A program made the translations under genes and the position numbers. The notes below the pieces were generated by a model. It was not told the origin of the DNA. It did no database searches and saw only the letters and a list, made by a program, of their open reading frames with translations. A stretch of DNA of 64,000 nucleotides, taken from assembly GCF_000002995.4 (NCBI RefSeq), contig NW_025062475.1, positions 4,626,528-4,690,527 on the forward strand, read 5' to 3'. Source of the stretch: Brugia malayi (lineage: Eukaryota > Nematoda > Chromadorea > Rhabditida > Onchocercidae). Positions 47,251 through 59,746 of this stretch are shown in pieces (the first letter of the stretch is position 1; every line of letters starts with the position of its first letter).

Positions 47251-48099
47251 TTGATCTAAGGAGATTCGTTGGATGTGGATGCTATAATATGTGGGGTACT
47301 GCACGAATGTAATAATTCCTTTATTAACAGAAGCAACAGTATAATAAATTTTATAAAAGAAATTAAAGCAAAAGTAGTGTTGCGAATCAGAAATAAAAAT
47401 AAGCATAAAAATAAGCAAGAAAATTATACCATTGATCTATCCAGCTTTCGAGTTTCGGTAATGATATTCGATAAGTTTGTGAAGAAAATAATTTCATTGA
47501 AATCAAGAGATTCAACTTTTTCATGCATTTCCTGATACGATGAGATCATCAGTTTCCGTAAATATCACTGCCGTTAATCCTGTTCGTCATGTCAGCGTTA
47601 TCTCCTCAGTGAAGTTTTAAGTAATTTTTGATAAACTTTTGCTTGCTTGGAATTTTGCTCAAAAGCCATATTATTTCACTTTTGCTTAGATAAAATGATG
47701 AAAAGTTTATAAAGCTTAAAAAGTTTGTAAAAAAAGGATAAAATGCTTATAAAGTTTCGCAAAAAAAATATTGACAATTTGCAAATTTTCCCAAAATATG
47801 CTTTCCAGTCAATTTAAATGAAAACTTAATTGGCATTTAATTGTATCGGTGAAATTGTTTTCACCATTAAAACATTCAAAAATATACAAAAAAAAAAAAA
47901 AAAAAAACAGGTGAAAGTACTCGAAAATAATTTGAGCTTTGTTTTTTAAGCCAAAAAATATATTTTGAAGCTGGTGTCATTTCCATTTAGCAAAGGTCTG
48001 TAAATAAAGGAAATTGATCAAAAACTCATTCTACGTTTGCTGTTCATTCCGCAAATTTATTAAGGTTCTGCATAGCAATCCGTAAATGTTGAATCCTTT
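47251..48099. other. Intergenic with a stray zinc-finger-unit relic
   Basis: Mostly AT-rich without genes. At about 47523-47570 the bases GATGAGATCATCAGTT match the inter-cassette sequence of the zinc-finger arrays (compare 29574 and 51045), with no cassette beside it: the trace of an earlier copy of the unit. Confidence 0.5.
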
Positions 48100-48649
48100 A
48101 TTGATTCTAAGTTTCGTTTCGTGATCATTCGAAAAAACGACAAAAGAAATCAAATAAAAAGATTATTTCTTACTTGATTACTTTATTTGAATAATATCAA
48201 TTCAGCTATGCAATGACTAATTTCTGTCGGTTCTAATTTTCATAAGGAGAAAAATTGCAAAAAGTGTATTTACTCCATAAAATAAGATAGATTTATGAAT
48301 ATCAATAAAATTGTAAATTTCTACACCATTCTGATGATAGCACCAGAAATGCCATACTGTTGATAAACCTGGTTTAATATCCAGTTTGGCAATTTGGATT
48401 CTATTATCGTTTCGATGCTAGGTTGCTCTACGTTTTCGCCAATTGCTTCTAACTGCCTTAGAACTCTCTCCATTTCTTCGATTATTGTTTTCCAGTCTCG
48501 GTTGTTTCGTTTTGTAGATATGAGTTCATTGTAAAGTAATTTTCTTATAGTGGAAACACGACCAAATTTCTCCATTAATAATTCTCTTATAATTCTATAG
48601 TTTTCAGGTGCCCTATCGTAACCTCTTACTAGCTGGAGGGCGTTTCCTC

Positions 48650-49216
48650 TTAAGCAAGAACCAAGTAATTTAATTTTTGGATATCTGGTATGTTTTGAGA
48701 GTGTACGAAGGCTTCGAAACTACTCCAGAATTCTCTCCATGTTTTAGGGTCTCCACTAAACGGTGGTAACGACAATTGTGATAAATTTACTACTGGACGA
48801 CATTCAGTTAAGCTAGGTTCTTTAATTTGTGCTAGACGTTTAAGGGCTAACTCTGTATCATTCTTGTACATAGATAAGGTTATAATGGTATCCGTACCTA
48901 TGTTAATTAATTTTAAAATACCTCTATCGTCGTTTGTCATTTGTTCGTATTTTTCTTCTTTTTTCTTTTGCGACATTGGGGCTAGTTGAATGTGTTTCAA
49001 CCATTTGTCGTTGATCTTCTCAAGAGTGCCAACGTATTTTTCGAGGCGCATCAACTTTTCTTTGATAATCCTTGCCCTTGCTTCGTATTGCTGGCACAAT
49101 ACTTCTACTGTCGCTTTTTGGTCTAACGGAGTTAGATCCAATTGTTGTATTTCATCGAGGAGTCCCTCGAGATTCGCTTTTACTGGTGTAGCTTGAACAA
49201 TTATACTGGCCGACAT
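48650..49216 (-). pseudogene. Gag ORF of the truncated BEL/Pao element
   Basis: 188 codons. It combines the helical N-terminal region (LDEIQQLDLTPLDQKATVEV) with the DUF1759-like start (FSGDPKTWREFWSSFEAFVH) in one frame, then ends about 20 residues into the region where the other copies continue. It is intact over the point where the copy at 38563 is frameshifted. Without pol it is a fossil. Confidence 0.75.
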
Positions 49217-49250
49217 ACCTCACCTCACCTCGGGCACCAAAAATTTATTT

Positions 49251-49646
49251 TGTCGTGAAACCTCAAACTTGGGTAATTAAACCTTTATTTAACATGAAGC
49301 AAATAATAGCGCTTTATACATATCGTACGGATGCTACACCGATTAACAAACGCGTAACGAAAGATATAATTATAAAACATTAAAATGATATCAAAACCAC
49401 CCCAAAATGCAGAATGAACCACCGCATGGAGGACGATTGTTTATATGCAGAACTGAGCTGATATCCGGCAGAGGATATTTAACTGATGTGAAACAAAGAC
49501 TGCTAATAAAGGGTTTTGCTAACAAAGGGTTTGCTAAAGAAGGATTTTTACCAACAAAGGGTTTTTGTTGTGTGAGGAAAAGGAATTAGATAAGAGAAAT
49601 TTGTTAGTTTGGATATAATAATTTAAATATTTCGTCTTTCACGACA
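49251..49646 (-). repeat. Solo-type LTR of the truncated BEL/Pao element
   Basis: 396 bp with perfect 10-bp inverted ends, TGTCGTGAAA on the left and TTTCACGACA on the right. The sequence is unlike the LTR at 37657, so this is a different BEL/Pao subfamily. A short direct repeat (AACAAAGGGTTT and variants) lies at about 49507-49567. Confidence 0.8.
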
Positions 49647-49944
49647 CATACAGCTTCTCACTCTTGCGCACCCTATCGTATTTCTTCTGAAATATTCGCG
49701 AATTGTTAATTGCTTTCTGTTACGACTAGAATGAATACACCAAAAGGAATAAAAAGTTTGCCGAAATTTGGCCTAATGGAGCAATTAAGTGCTTCTTTAC
49801 ATGGCTTTTTTTTTGCATCGCATTATTTACTGAATTTTGTATAGCTATTATACAACGTTTTCATGTGCACATTTTCAGCACATTTTCTCGTGCATTTCGC
49901 TTCAAACAGACAAATATGTTTGAAGTCTTGCTAAATTTGTGAAA

Positions 49945-50216
49945 CTAACGTGGATTTTTCGTACAATGCTTCCTATGATCGCTTAGATTATTCCTATAGA
50001 TGAAAATTTTGCCACAATTTTCGCACTGAACATTAATTTTGTGTGTTTCCTGATGAATGGAGAATGATGATGGATGAGTGAATGTTCGCCCACAACCGGG
50101 CACTCTGCATTCATAAATAAAAGGTTCGGGATGTGTTTTTCTGTGAGCTATGTACTCACTGTAATTCTTTGTTTTCATAGTACATCCGACATGGAGGCAC
50201 TCGTAATTTTCCTCAT
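49945..50216 (-). CDS. Alternative terminal exon B4: three zinc fingers
   Basis: Counterpart of A4, same 272-nt length, phase and stop. Changes from A4: Pro-Glu for Pro-Lys in the first linker (HPEPF), Asp for Ala in finger 3 (NLSDH), and the tail T-K-N-P-R. Confidence 0.75.
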
Positions 50217-50594
50217 CTGAAAAATTCTTTTACAACATTTGTTTTTATAATTCTATCGATATACTTAACAGCTCAGGTCACAGTTCTTTACTAGTTTTCT
50301 CATGTATTTAAAATTTTTTTTTTTTGTAAATTTTCCGCTGCGATGAAATCATATCCAGTCCTCGATTCTTTGCTGTTAATACCTACAATTTCACACATTC
50401 ATTCCATTCCTTAAACAGCAGATACAGTTTATCTTTTTTTATGTTGAATATAAATGAGAAGGATCTATCTCTTTGTTGAGTCTTTGTTAAATATTGATCT
50501 AATGAATTTTGTACTGCTATATAATGAATCTTTCTCAGCTGTGCATTTCACTCCAGGAAGGCAAACATGTTAGAGTTCTGCTAAATTTGTGAAA

Positions 50595-50866
50595 CTAACG
50601 TAGAGTTTTCGTACAATACTTCTTGTGAGACCTCAAATTATTTTTTGAGTTGAAAATTTTGCCACAGTTCCCGCACTGAAGTTTAGGCCCATGTGCTTCC
50701 TGATGGTTGTAGAATGATGATGAATGATTGAATGTTAGCCCACAACCGGGCACTCTGCATTCATAAATAAAAGGTTCGGGATGTGTTTTTCTGTGAGTTA
50801 TGTATTCCTTGCGACTGTTCATTTTTATTGTGCACCCGACGTGGGGGCACTCATATTTTTTCTCAT
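50595..50866 (-). CDS. Alternative terminal exon B3: three zinc fingers
   Basis: Counterpart of A3, with only two residue changes seen (Ile for Met in finger 1, tail T-K-T-L-R). Starts DEKKYECPHVGC after TTTTTCAG. Confidence 0.75.
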
Positions 50867-51310
50867 CTGAAAAATTCTTTTGTAACATTTGTTTTCATAT
50901 TTCTATCGTACCAATTTGTAATTAATTAACGCATTTTGAAGACTGATCATTAAAATGCTTGTGATAATATACTTCAAATAGCTTCTTTACTTGTTTTTTA
51001 ATGTATTTAAATGAAAAAGGTAAGTGTAGATTTCCTGATGCGATGAGATCATCAGTTCTTGATTTTTTACTGTTTAATATCCACAATTTCACGTAAAAGC
51101 AAAGGCCTTCTTAAGAAAATAACTTTTAAATTCATTCCATTCCTTGAACAGCAGGTACTGCTTATCTTTCTTTTTGTTGAATATAAACGAGAAGGATCTA
51201 TTTCTTTAGTGAATTTGTACTGCTATACAACGGTTTTTTCTCAGCACATTTTAATGTGCATTTCACTTCAGGTAGACAAACATGTTTAAAGTTCTGTTAA
51301 ATTTGTGCAA

Positions 51311-51582
51311 CTAACATGCAGCTTTCGCGCAATGCTTCTTGTGAAAGAACAGATTACTCTTGCACTTGAAAACTTTACCACAGCTTCCGCACTGAAATTT
51401 TGGTCCATGTGTTTTCTGATGATTGTAGAATGTTGATGGATGATTGAATGTTCGCCCACAACCGGGCACTTTGCATTCATAAATAAAAGGTTTGGGGTGC
51501 GTTTTCTTGTGAGCTACGTATTCATTGTAATTCTTCGTTTTCATAGTACATCCGACATGGGGACACTCGTAATTTTCCTTAA
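51311..51582 (-). CDS. Alternative terminal exon B2: three zinc fingers
   Basis: Counterpart of A2 but strongly changed: the split codon gives Val instead of Asp (acceptor TTTTTCAG then TTAAGG), finger 2 is CKVPGCGRTFNHPSTFYNH, finger 3 CGSCGKVFKCKSNLFFH then K-K-H-C. The zinc ligands are all kept. Confidence 0.75.
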
Positions 51583-52017
51583 CTGAAAAACTGTCTTATA
51601 AAATTTATTTTCACAATTCTATAATGCAATTTAAAAACCGGTTGTAAAAATGTCGGTGATAATATATCTCAAATAACATAGGTCACGATTTTTTAGTTGT
51701 TGTTTCATCTGTTTAAACAAAAAATGTAATTGTAGATTTCCCGCTGTGATAAGATCATGATTCTTTACTATTTATACCACAATTTCATGTAAAAGCAAAA
51801 AACTTTTTAAGAAAATAATTTTTAAATTTATCGGATTCTGAGAACAGCAGGTGCTGCTTATTGTTTTTTATATGAAACATAAACGAGAAGGATCTATCTC
51901 TTTATCGAGTTCGTTGTATCAAATGAATTTTCTACTGCTATACAACGGATGTTTCTCAGCTGTGCATTCCACTTCCGGTCAGGTAAAAAATGTTCAAAAT
52001 TTTCTGAATTTGTGGAA

Positions 52018-52289
52018 CTAACATGGAACATTCGCACAACGCTTCCTGTGAGCGCTTAGTTTATACTTGGAATTGAAATTTTTGCCACAATTTTCGCACT
52101 TAAGTTTAGGCCCGTGTGTTTTTTGGTGATTGACGAGTGTTGACTGATGAGTGAATGTTCGTCCACAACCGGACACTTTGCATTCATAAATAAAAGGTTT
52201 GGGATGCATTCTCCTATGAGCCATGTATTCCTGGTGACTTTTTGTTTTCATAGTACATCCGACATGGGGACACTCATAATTTTTCTTAT
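52018..52289 (-). CDS. Alternative terminal exon B1: three zinc fingers
   Basis: Cassette nearest the unit B constant exon (129-nt intron). Compared with A1: Ala for Val and Met for Thr in finger 1 (YMAHRRMH), Lys-Leu-Ser for Arg-Leu-Asn and Arg for Gly in finger 3. All zinc ligands are kept. Confidence 0.82.
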
Positions 52290-52418
52290 CTGAAAAATTC
52301 TTCTATAACATTTGTTTTTGCAATTAGCATCTTCCATTTATCATTTGGTAAATAATTGTTATAGTTTGGAAAGTGATTATGGTTTTAATTTATATTAGAA
52401 GCAAAAGCTTAATGTTAC

Positions 52419-52992
52419 CTGTAATGGAAGCGCTTTGCAAAACAAATAACTCTGAATTTTTCGCAGTAACGAGATCAGTTATGTTTTCAAATTCCTTAGT
52501 ACTTGCATCGTTAATTTCGCGGAAATGACTGAGATCTACGAAGTGTAGAGGGTCGGATGAAATGCTGCTATGCATATTCTCACCATCTGTTCTCGGCAAT
52601 TCTTGCAACTGAGAGTTTCCTGTTGTAATTGGGACGGTTTCGATTTTCGAATCCTCATTGCTTCTATGCTCACTTTTCCACAAATCAGTGAAATCGAAGT
52701 GCGAAAAATCAGATGAAATGCTAATCTCCAAATTCCTAGCAGATGATCCTGGTAATTCTCTACCAGTATTTTCTGGATCTCTTTTATGAACATCAATGCT
52801 TGAACCTAGGATCGACTCCAAATTGCTATTATCAAGGATGTTGAAACTAGTTGAGAAGTACCCATTGCTACAGTCATCCCATGTAATGTCATCGATGTCG
52901 AGATTTAGTAGAGAGATAGTTCCATTCTCAGCCAAAACAATACAAAGCAGAAAGCTCAACCAGATGATTTGTGTCATTGAAATGAAGAGCAA
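52419..52992 (-). CDS. Constant 5' exon of secreted zinc-finger gene, unit B
   Basis: Same 574-nt exon as 30969-31542; I saw no base difference over the coding part. It encodes the signal peptide and the acidic linker and ends at the same phase 1 GTAACA donor. One T is missing in the flank just upstream (TTTTATTTCAG against TTTTTATTTCAG). With B1 to B4 it should give four possible proteins of about 281 residues. Confidence 0.85.
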
Positions 52993-53004
52993 GATGAAAA
53001 ACTG

Positions 53005-55788
53005 AATTTTTACAATGACAGAAACACTCCACTGAAAGTTTTATTTCAGATTGGTTGGAATTAAACGACCAAAGGTTTAAACAGTTTTTAATCTGTCTTA
53101 TTTGCATCATTCCTCATACTTTTTCCCTTTTACTGTAATTTTTCTATTATTAAATTAATAGCTGATGAATACGCTTTTGGACTGTATGAATAAAAGATTA
53201 AAAATTAAATTGTCATGCATGAAAAATTAAATTCATACAGCCATCAATTGTTACCTGTCGTGTAACTCCTGATAATTAATTAATATCACTTCATCATTTT
53301 TCATTAATTTGAAAATATTTCTAAAAGACTCTACAAGTGCGCAAGAATGAGAAGCTGCACGATATTTCTGATAATATCATCAGAATGATGCAGAAATTCT
53401 ACAACTTCATTATGATAATTCTAATCATTATTTATCAGATGAATCTCACTCTTTTTGTTTCAATATTCTATAACTTTCCAATTCTTTTACTTCTGTTTTT
53501 CTTCTCATTGAGTATTACATTTTCAATTTACACTTAACTGACGTACTGTACAGGAATCTGACTGAAATGCTAACATTTCATGCTTAATCTAGTAGGATTA
53601 CGTCACATGAAACACAATAAATCTTTTGTTATTCTCTAGTAAAAAAATCGGGTGACAAAAATTTTGTTTGAACCAATTGTGAAAAAACATGAATGGATAA
53701 TGTTATAAAAATGTACAACAGAAAATGTACAACATTTTGACAATTGTTGTGAGCTAAATTTACATATTTCGCTTTTGTTCTATTCCAACAATCTTTCATC
53801 TGCTGAAATTGCATGGAAAGTATTATATTCCATTAATTGACCTCTTTCAAGTTCACTATTCGACCAGCTTTTATGTCTTGAACGTTTAATTTGATCAGTT
53901 GGAATTTGACATTACCAAATTGTTTAATTATATTATTTTTATATCAAATGCATTTTTAGTAGGAATAAGTTAATTTTCATTAAAAATAATGTAAATTTAA
54001 GTCATTACCAAAAAATAACTGTGCCTACCATTCTCATCAAGACAATTCTTGAAGAAATTTTAGCGAGAATATGCCATCAATTGGAAATTTTGTATAAATT
54101 CTGGTTGAATTACTTCTCTGAATTAGGAAGATACAATGATTCAAACTTTAAGTTCTTTAATGATTTTTTGTTTTTCAACCATGACTTATTACTTTAATGA
54201 AATTCCAATCTACATGCCAACTGGCCAGATGCTATTACTTCTCTGAATTGGGAAGATTCATTTAACAAGGAAGCAGTCGAAAAGTCTTTATTTTGAGGCT
54301 TACAGTGAACACTAAAAACTAGAATGTATTAAACATATGAAAACACACGATGAACAGTTTATTTATAAGCTAAACCCGATTTTGAACTAACATGTCAGTA
54401 CTAAAGTGCTAAACTTACAATCCTAACAATTTTGTCAACGTTAATATCATATGAGAAACTTAAGCTAATTATGCGTACACATAGACATTATAAATTTATA
54501 AAATCCAATAATATTTGTGCTTGATAAATTTAAATTTCCCCTATTGAATCTAAGTTTTACTTCGTGATCTCTCGAAGCTCTCTTTCTCTCTCTCTAAAAA
54601 TCTCTCGAATCTCTTGAAAATCACTTCATGTAAAGTGTTAAATTGTCAATGAGATGTCTGGCCACTGACGTGCACGTAGTCGATGGATTATTGGGCAATT
54701 TTTTTTGCTTTTCGAGATGATTTATTACTGTAATCCATTTTCAAAATCATCATGAAAAAATGTGCATTTTGTTAAGGTGGAAATACATTTGTCATTCTTT
54801 GTGATTGCAATTGTAAGTTCGATGACAAATTAATACTGTCATTTTCTCCATTATATCATATTACAAAATAATTACTAACTGTGAAGTGATGTGAGTTCTA
54901 ACAACAGTTAATGTTTTTCATTACTACAGGAAAGCTAAAGCAAATACTGTTTTTTAGAATTTGTATAGATTGCTTAGTTAAGGCTTTGTAATATTCTTTC
55001 CTTTTTAAGACTTTGATGAGATTTTAGTAGTTTGGAAGTGAAAATGGATTAGCGGTTTAGCAAAAACTTGGGAAACAAACTGTATCAGAGATTTATATCG
55101 GACTACCGATATAAATCATATTGATTTGGTATATAATTTCTTCTTTGACTTTGGCCACACTACAGCAACGTCAAGATTGCTTTATATATTTTATGCTTCA
55201 ACACAATTGAAACAATTGAAAAGTCGTAACACAAGAAGAATCATTGCCTGAAATGAGAGAATATAATGGAAATTGCTGATGACGACAATCCGAAATATAA
55301 GGTTAAAGAAAATAAAATAAATCACATCTATCACAATAAAACATAATAGCGTAAAACTCCTCTGCAATTTTTATTAAATTATTATTGATTGTACTTTTAG
55401 ACACTCTACATTTTTATGGGCAAAAATTTTGGCATTTTTGGCCTTGACAAACAAAAATCAGGACAACCTGAAAATAGTGTATGTGACCTAGTCTAGTTTA
55501 AAATTTTATTTTACATAAAGAAACTAATAAAAAATTATAAGCTATTCATTAACATAAATTTGACAGAATAAAATGATTCATTTGTAGCTATTTCCATGGA
55601 TTATCATAATAAATATGTTTTAAAGATATTGAAACTTTCTAAAATCTCGAATATTTTATCAAAAAGAAACAAATTGCTTTATTATCGTTGTAGACGATGA
55701 AAGGCATATCCGATAAGGATTTTGCTCTAAAATTGAAGAAATCAAAGCGCGATATGAAACGATAGCAAAGAAGGATCAGCGGATTGAA
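53005..55788. other. Upstream flank of the unit B zinc-finger gene
   Basis: Near-identical copy of 31555-34339, including the right inverted-repeat arm (about 53338-53399), the CT-rich run and the hairpin at 55090-55117. The same doubtful mini-gene segments occur at about 55266 and 55694. No gene is called. Confidence 0.5.
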
Positions 55789-55890
55789 ATGAATTGGGAT
55801 ACTTTATTTGTGAGTGTTTTTTGGTGGCTGAAATTATCAATAAATAATATAAGAGTATGGCAATTAGCTAATAAAAATTTGAGGGATAAT

Positions 55891-55893
<3 letters not shown>

Positions 55894-55922
<29 letters not shown>
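55894..55922. repeat. (CA)n microsatellite, unit B
   Basis: Counterpart of 34447-34475 with a different tail (ACATACACACACAGACAC). Confidence 0.9.
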
Positions 55923-55928
<6 letters not shown>

Positions 55929-56988
55929 ACACAGACACATGCACACAAATACATATTTCAATTTTTTTGTTTCAAATAATCTATAAATATTGATTAGATT
56001 GTAAGTAACTTACGACTTTTTGATTGTCTTAAAAAAATTTGGCAAATATTACAGTGATTACTGTTCTGCTACGCTTAATATAATTTGTCATAAACGTTTG
56101 TCTTCAATTGCAGTAAGCAAAAATATCGAAAAAGATAATATATTAATATTTATACTATCAACAGAAACTGCGTTAAAAACGAAAAGAAAAAAGACGAAAG
56201 AAGTAATTTTGTGGATAATTAATTTCGCTTGTTTGTTTAAAATATAATTTAATAAAGATTACATTTCATGCCAAAGACAGAAATTTTGCTCATTTATGAT
56301 AACATGTAACCACAAATACAGATATGCGGAATTTTATTAAATATTATTCATAAGGAATTATTTCTTCATTTCTTTCACATTTTGTAATGAAAAAAAAAAA
56401 AAAAAAAAAAACTCTACTATTAAAACTGATCCTCGTTATCACATACAAATTATATTTCTGGAAGATTCCATCAATGAAAAATACACTGTCTGGTTACTAT
56501 TACTTTTAATTACTGTTATTTTTAACTACTGCTAGAGTTTATTGAGTGTTAACATCGAATCTATTTCTTTTGAAATGAATGCTTTCAACCTTTTTCGATA
56601 GTATGCGGATTTACGTAGGACAAAAGTCATTTTCCATTTTATTATGCAAAAAATACGAGATTAATTGATCAAAATTTATAATAAACTTGTTGTTAAATTC
56701 ATGCAATGAGCAAAGATTATTCAGCTTAAAAGAGAAACGAAATTGACATGGAATTCACTGTATATTTGCATCGTATCCCTCGAATTCATTCGGTCTTCAT
56801 TTTTACTTTCAAAAAACGATTGGTAAGTTGCTTGAAAATCTAAATTGGCCGTCCTTTTCCGTTAGACTGAAAAGTCGCAACCTCAAGGCTCATCAAATTA
56901 AAATTTAACTCACTGTAATATGTGTTTGTATTAAATTCACATTGCTTCCCTTCATTAAGGCACTAATTCTGGAAACGCTTTGCAAACG

Positions 56989-57162
56989 ATGAAAAACCCA
57001 CGATTTGCACTTTTCATATTATTTTTTTGCATTTTCGGCACAGACATATTATTAGTAGCGTCAAAGAGATCCGCTCCGGTAATTTTTGAGAATTTATATA
57101 GATATGATGTGACACTGAAAAAAAAAAAACTAAAAAATCAAAAGTGCGGGTTCTCAGGGTGA
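56989..57162 (+). pseudogene. Frameshifted copy of the small secreted ORF, unit B
   Basis: Same start MKNPRFALFILFFCIFGTD as 35553, but the A run after T-L has 12 instead of 13 bases, so the frame changes to K-L-K-N-Q-K and stops. Either this copy is broken or the run length is a sequencing error in one unit. Confidence 0.5.
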
Positions 57163-58014
57163 ACGATTTTTTTCCCACTGATGTTATCGTCAACGAGAAC
57201 TATACCCATGTCACCTTTACCTTTCTAAGCACATCGCAGAATACCGTTACTCCATACGCCACGAGTCTCCTCAATCAATTATTGTAGATTGGACGAATAA
57301 CTGATGCAATGCTACCTTGGAAGTAAGTTTACCTTCTAATATCTTCTCATAAGTACACTACTAGCGTTGTTTTCTTTGCATCATTTAACAGTCCTTTTGT
57401 TTCAGCACTGGCAGACCACTTGTAGTTCCACTTAATAGGATTGTGCAACCATATTTTGTCAGTTTATCCCAACAAAGATAGTTTTCTTGGTTTATGAATG
57501 GAAACCGATTCCGTAGAATTTGATTATGTTTGTTGTTTAAATTAGCATTTGTTCATTCTCGAATTAAATCATTTTTGTCGCAATGCAATAAGTTTCAATT
57601 TTATATCACTCGAAAAACTGAAAATCACTATGAAATTTTGCTAACTTTTATTTACAATCAAAAAGCGTAACGCTACAAACTGCAAAGTAATAATTGACTA
57701 GGCTTTGTTTCCACATGAAAAAGACCATAAAATACCCCACGCAGTTTCTTGTGAAATTGTGTACCTTTGTTTTTTCCATTTTTGAAACAATGAATCTTTT
57801 ATCAAAACAATGAATCCACTACGACAAGGATAATTCTAACTAAAATAGTTTTTTTGGTATCAATTGGATTTATGATTTAAATATAATTCGTATAATATAA
57901 TACTTAAACCATGGAATTAAAAGAAAGTAACTGAGAGAACTATCTTGCAATTTGTTGCTTCATAGTATGACCCTCTAGGGTTTTTAGTTCCTTCAATGAT
58001 TACATTAAAATTAT

Positions 58015-58700
58015 TCCTTCAACTTTTATGGAAACAAAACAAGTTGTGAGAGCAGCCTTGAACCTATCGAAAAAAAAAAAAAAAAAAAAAAAGAATATAA
58101 TAGCTCGACCTGTAATAAACCCATTAGATCAACTAGAAATACATGTATTTTCGGATGTTTCAAATAAAACATACACAGCAGCAATGTATGTTCTCATTAT
58201 CAAAAAATATGGTAAGAACTCAACATTTCTCATTTATGCTAAATCACGTATTGCCCCACTTAAATTACCATACCTCGTTTGGAATTACTTTCAGTACTAA
58301 TTGGGGTAAAAATTATACAGTTTGTATTGAAGCAAAAAGATGTGCCTGTAACACTTTGGTCTAATTCTAAATGTGCTCTATTTTGGATCAAAAATTATTC
58401 AAGATTATTTCCCGGTTTATACAAAATTGAGTAGAAGAGATATGAAAGGCAGATTTCACTTCCTGATATCTTCCAAGTGCGCATAATCAAATGAACGTTG
58501 TTACTAGAGGAATTCCACCAAGTAAACTCAAAAACTATCAACCATGATGAAAGGGATTGCAGTGACTAGAAGAGGGGAAAAGTAAATAGCCACAATAGGA
58601 ATTCAAATATCAAGAAGACGGTGAATTTAATAGAGCAATTATGACAACTATTAGAAAGGTAAAGAAAACTTTGAAATCAATAAAATTTCAATTTACAGAT
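58015..58700 (+). pseudogene. Decayed BEL/Pao RNase H fragment, unit B
   Basis: Same fossil as 36590-37260 (LEIHVFSDVSNKTYTAAMYV, then YAKSRIAPLK) behind the A run. It differs by an extra AGAAGAGGGGAA stretch near 58567. Confidence 0.8.
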
Positions 58701-59439
58701 GAGAAGCGTTTTAGACTCGCATGTTAAGAGCAACAGTGTGGGCATTTTGGCTTATCAAATTAAGCTTCAAACGAGAAATTATTTCCACTTATAAAAAATT
58801 TTGATTTATCCCCCCCACCATCACTGATTTTAGTGTCGCTCATGGCACTTGACAATACAAAAGCTTTCATTTTCAAAATTTCACTCCTGTTATTGAAAAA
58901 CCAATACAAGAGTGAAATAAAGTAACCGGCGCAAAAGTCATGCACAGAACCCACTGATCAAATCAATTTTAGAGTTGGAACTAACAGGTTGTTATTTTAG
59001 ATATCCAAATGTTTTGATCTTTGAACTTTACATATCTCCATTAATCAGAATGTTTATGTCATTTCCATGAAATATAGTTAGAAAAAAGATAAATGTGAAA
59101 CATATCAGATAGTTAAATAACATAATTTCATCAAAAAATTGTCTGTAGCATATTGATGACGCGCATCTTCTGACTCCTACGTATTCTTCTGTGTCACTCC
59201 CAATGTATACTAGAATTATGTATCTCTTCTTTCACTCCTACAATGAATATTTTGAGATGTAAAAGAATTGAAGAGTTTGCTGTAGGAATAACCAGTGAAA
59301 TGCATTTCAATATACCTTCTGTACATCGCAGTATATTAAGAATTTTATTTTGCTATACCACGGATACGAATGTTTCGCAACGCATTTTTGCGTACATTTC
59401 ACTTGCAGTTGGCAAAAGTGTTTAGAATTTTGCTAAATT

Positions 59440-59522
59440 TACAAAACCAACGCGGAACTCCGATGCAAAGCTTCTTGTGAGTGTTGAAAGAAATTTCAGA
59501 ACTGAAAATTGCATTGAAGTTT
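59440..59522 (-). pseudogene. Decayed fourth zinc-finger cassette of unit C
   Basis: On the minus strand IFSSEISFNTHKKLC matches the third finger of the cassettes (IFNSKNNLRSHKKYC) with no stop and reads on into I-G-V-P-R-W. The first two fingers and the acceptor are gone. The position corresponds to cassette 4 of units A and B. Confidence 0.65.
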
Positions 59523-59746
59523 GCTTATGAAAATAACTTATAAATTTATCGGATTCTTAGAACAACAGGTATTCCTTATTGCCTTTTATGCTGAGCATAA
59601 TGGAGAATCGAGAAGGATCTATCTCTTTGTTGGGATTGGTTAAATAGAAGTATCTATTGAATTTTTCGGATGTTTTCCATCACATTTTTATGTGCATTTC
59701 ACTTCAGGTAGACAAACATGTTTAAAGTGCTGCTAAATTTGTAAAA

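Larger units (their letters stand above)
48358..49646 (-). mobile_element. Truncated BEL/Pao element: LTR plus 5' gag
   Basis: On the minus strand: LTR (49646-49251), primer-binding site near 49241, gag ORF (49216-48650, MSASIIVQATPVKANLEGLL) and, after a frameshift, the next gag segment (48575-48358) ending at NQVYQQ. Everything downstream, including pol and the second LTR, is absent. Both ends are bordered by CATAC (48353-48357 and 49647-49651), and unit A carries the uninterrupted site at about 28177, so the element inserted, or was cut down, after the units diverged. Confidence 0.85.
48100..59105. repeat. Segmental duplication unit B
   Basis: Homologous to 27935-37656. The constant exon and upstream flank are almost base-identical to unit A; visible differences include the CA-repeat tail, an extra ATGCAAAA-like insertion near 56645, one base in an A run at about 57118, and an extra AGAAGAGGGGAA stretch near 58567. 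Its left border is interrupted by a BEL/Pao fragment (48358-49646). Its right end runs directly into unit C. Confidence 0.9.

Noticed and set aside
47039..47535. Two short + strand frames considered as genes
   Set aside because: The first is part of the decayed LINE reverse transcriptase; the second lies in AT-rich DNA without motifs.
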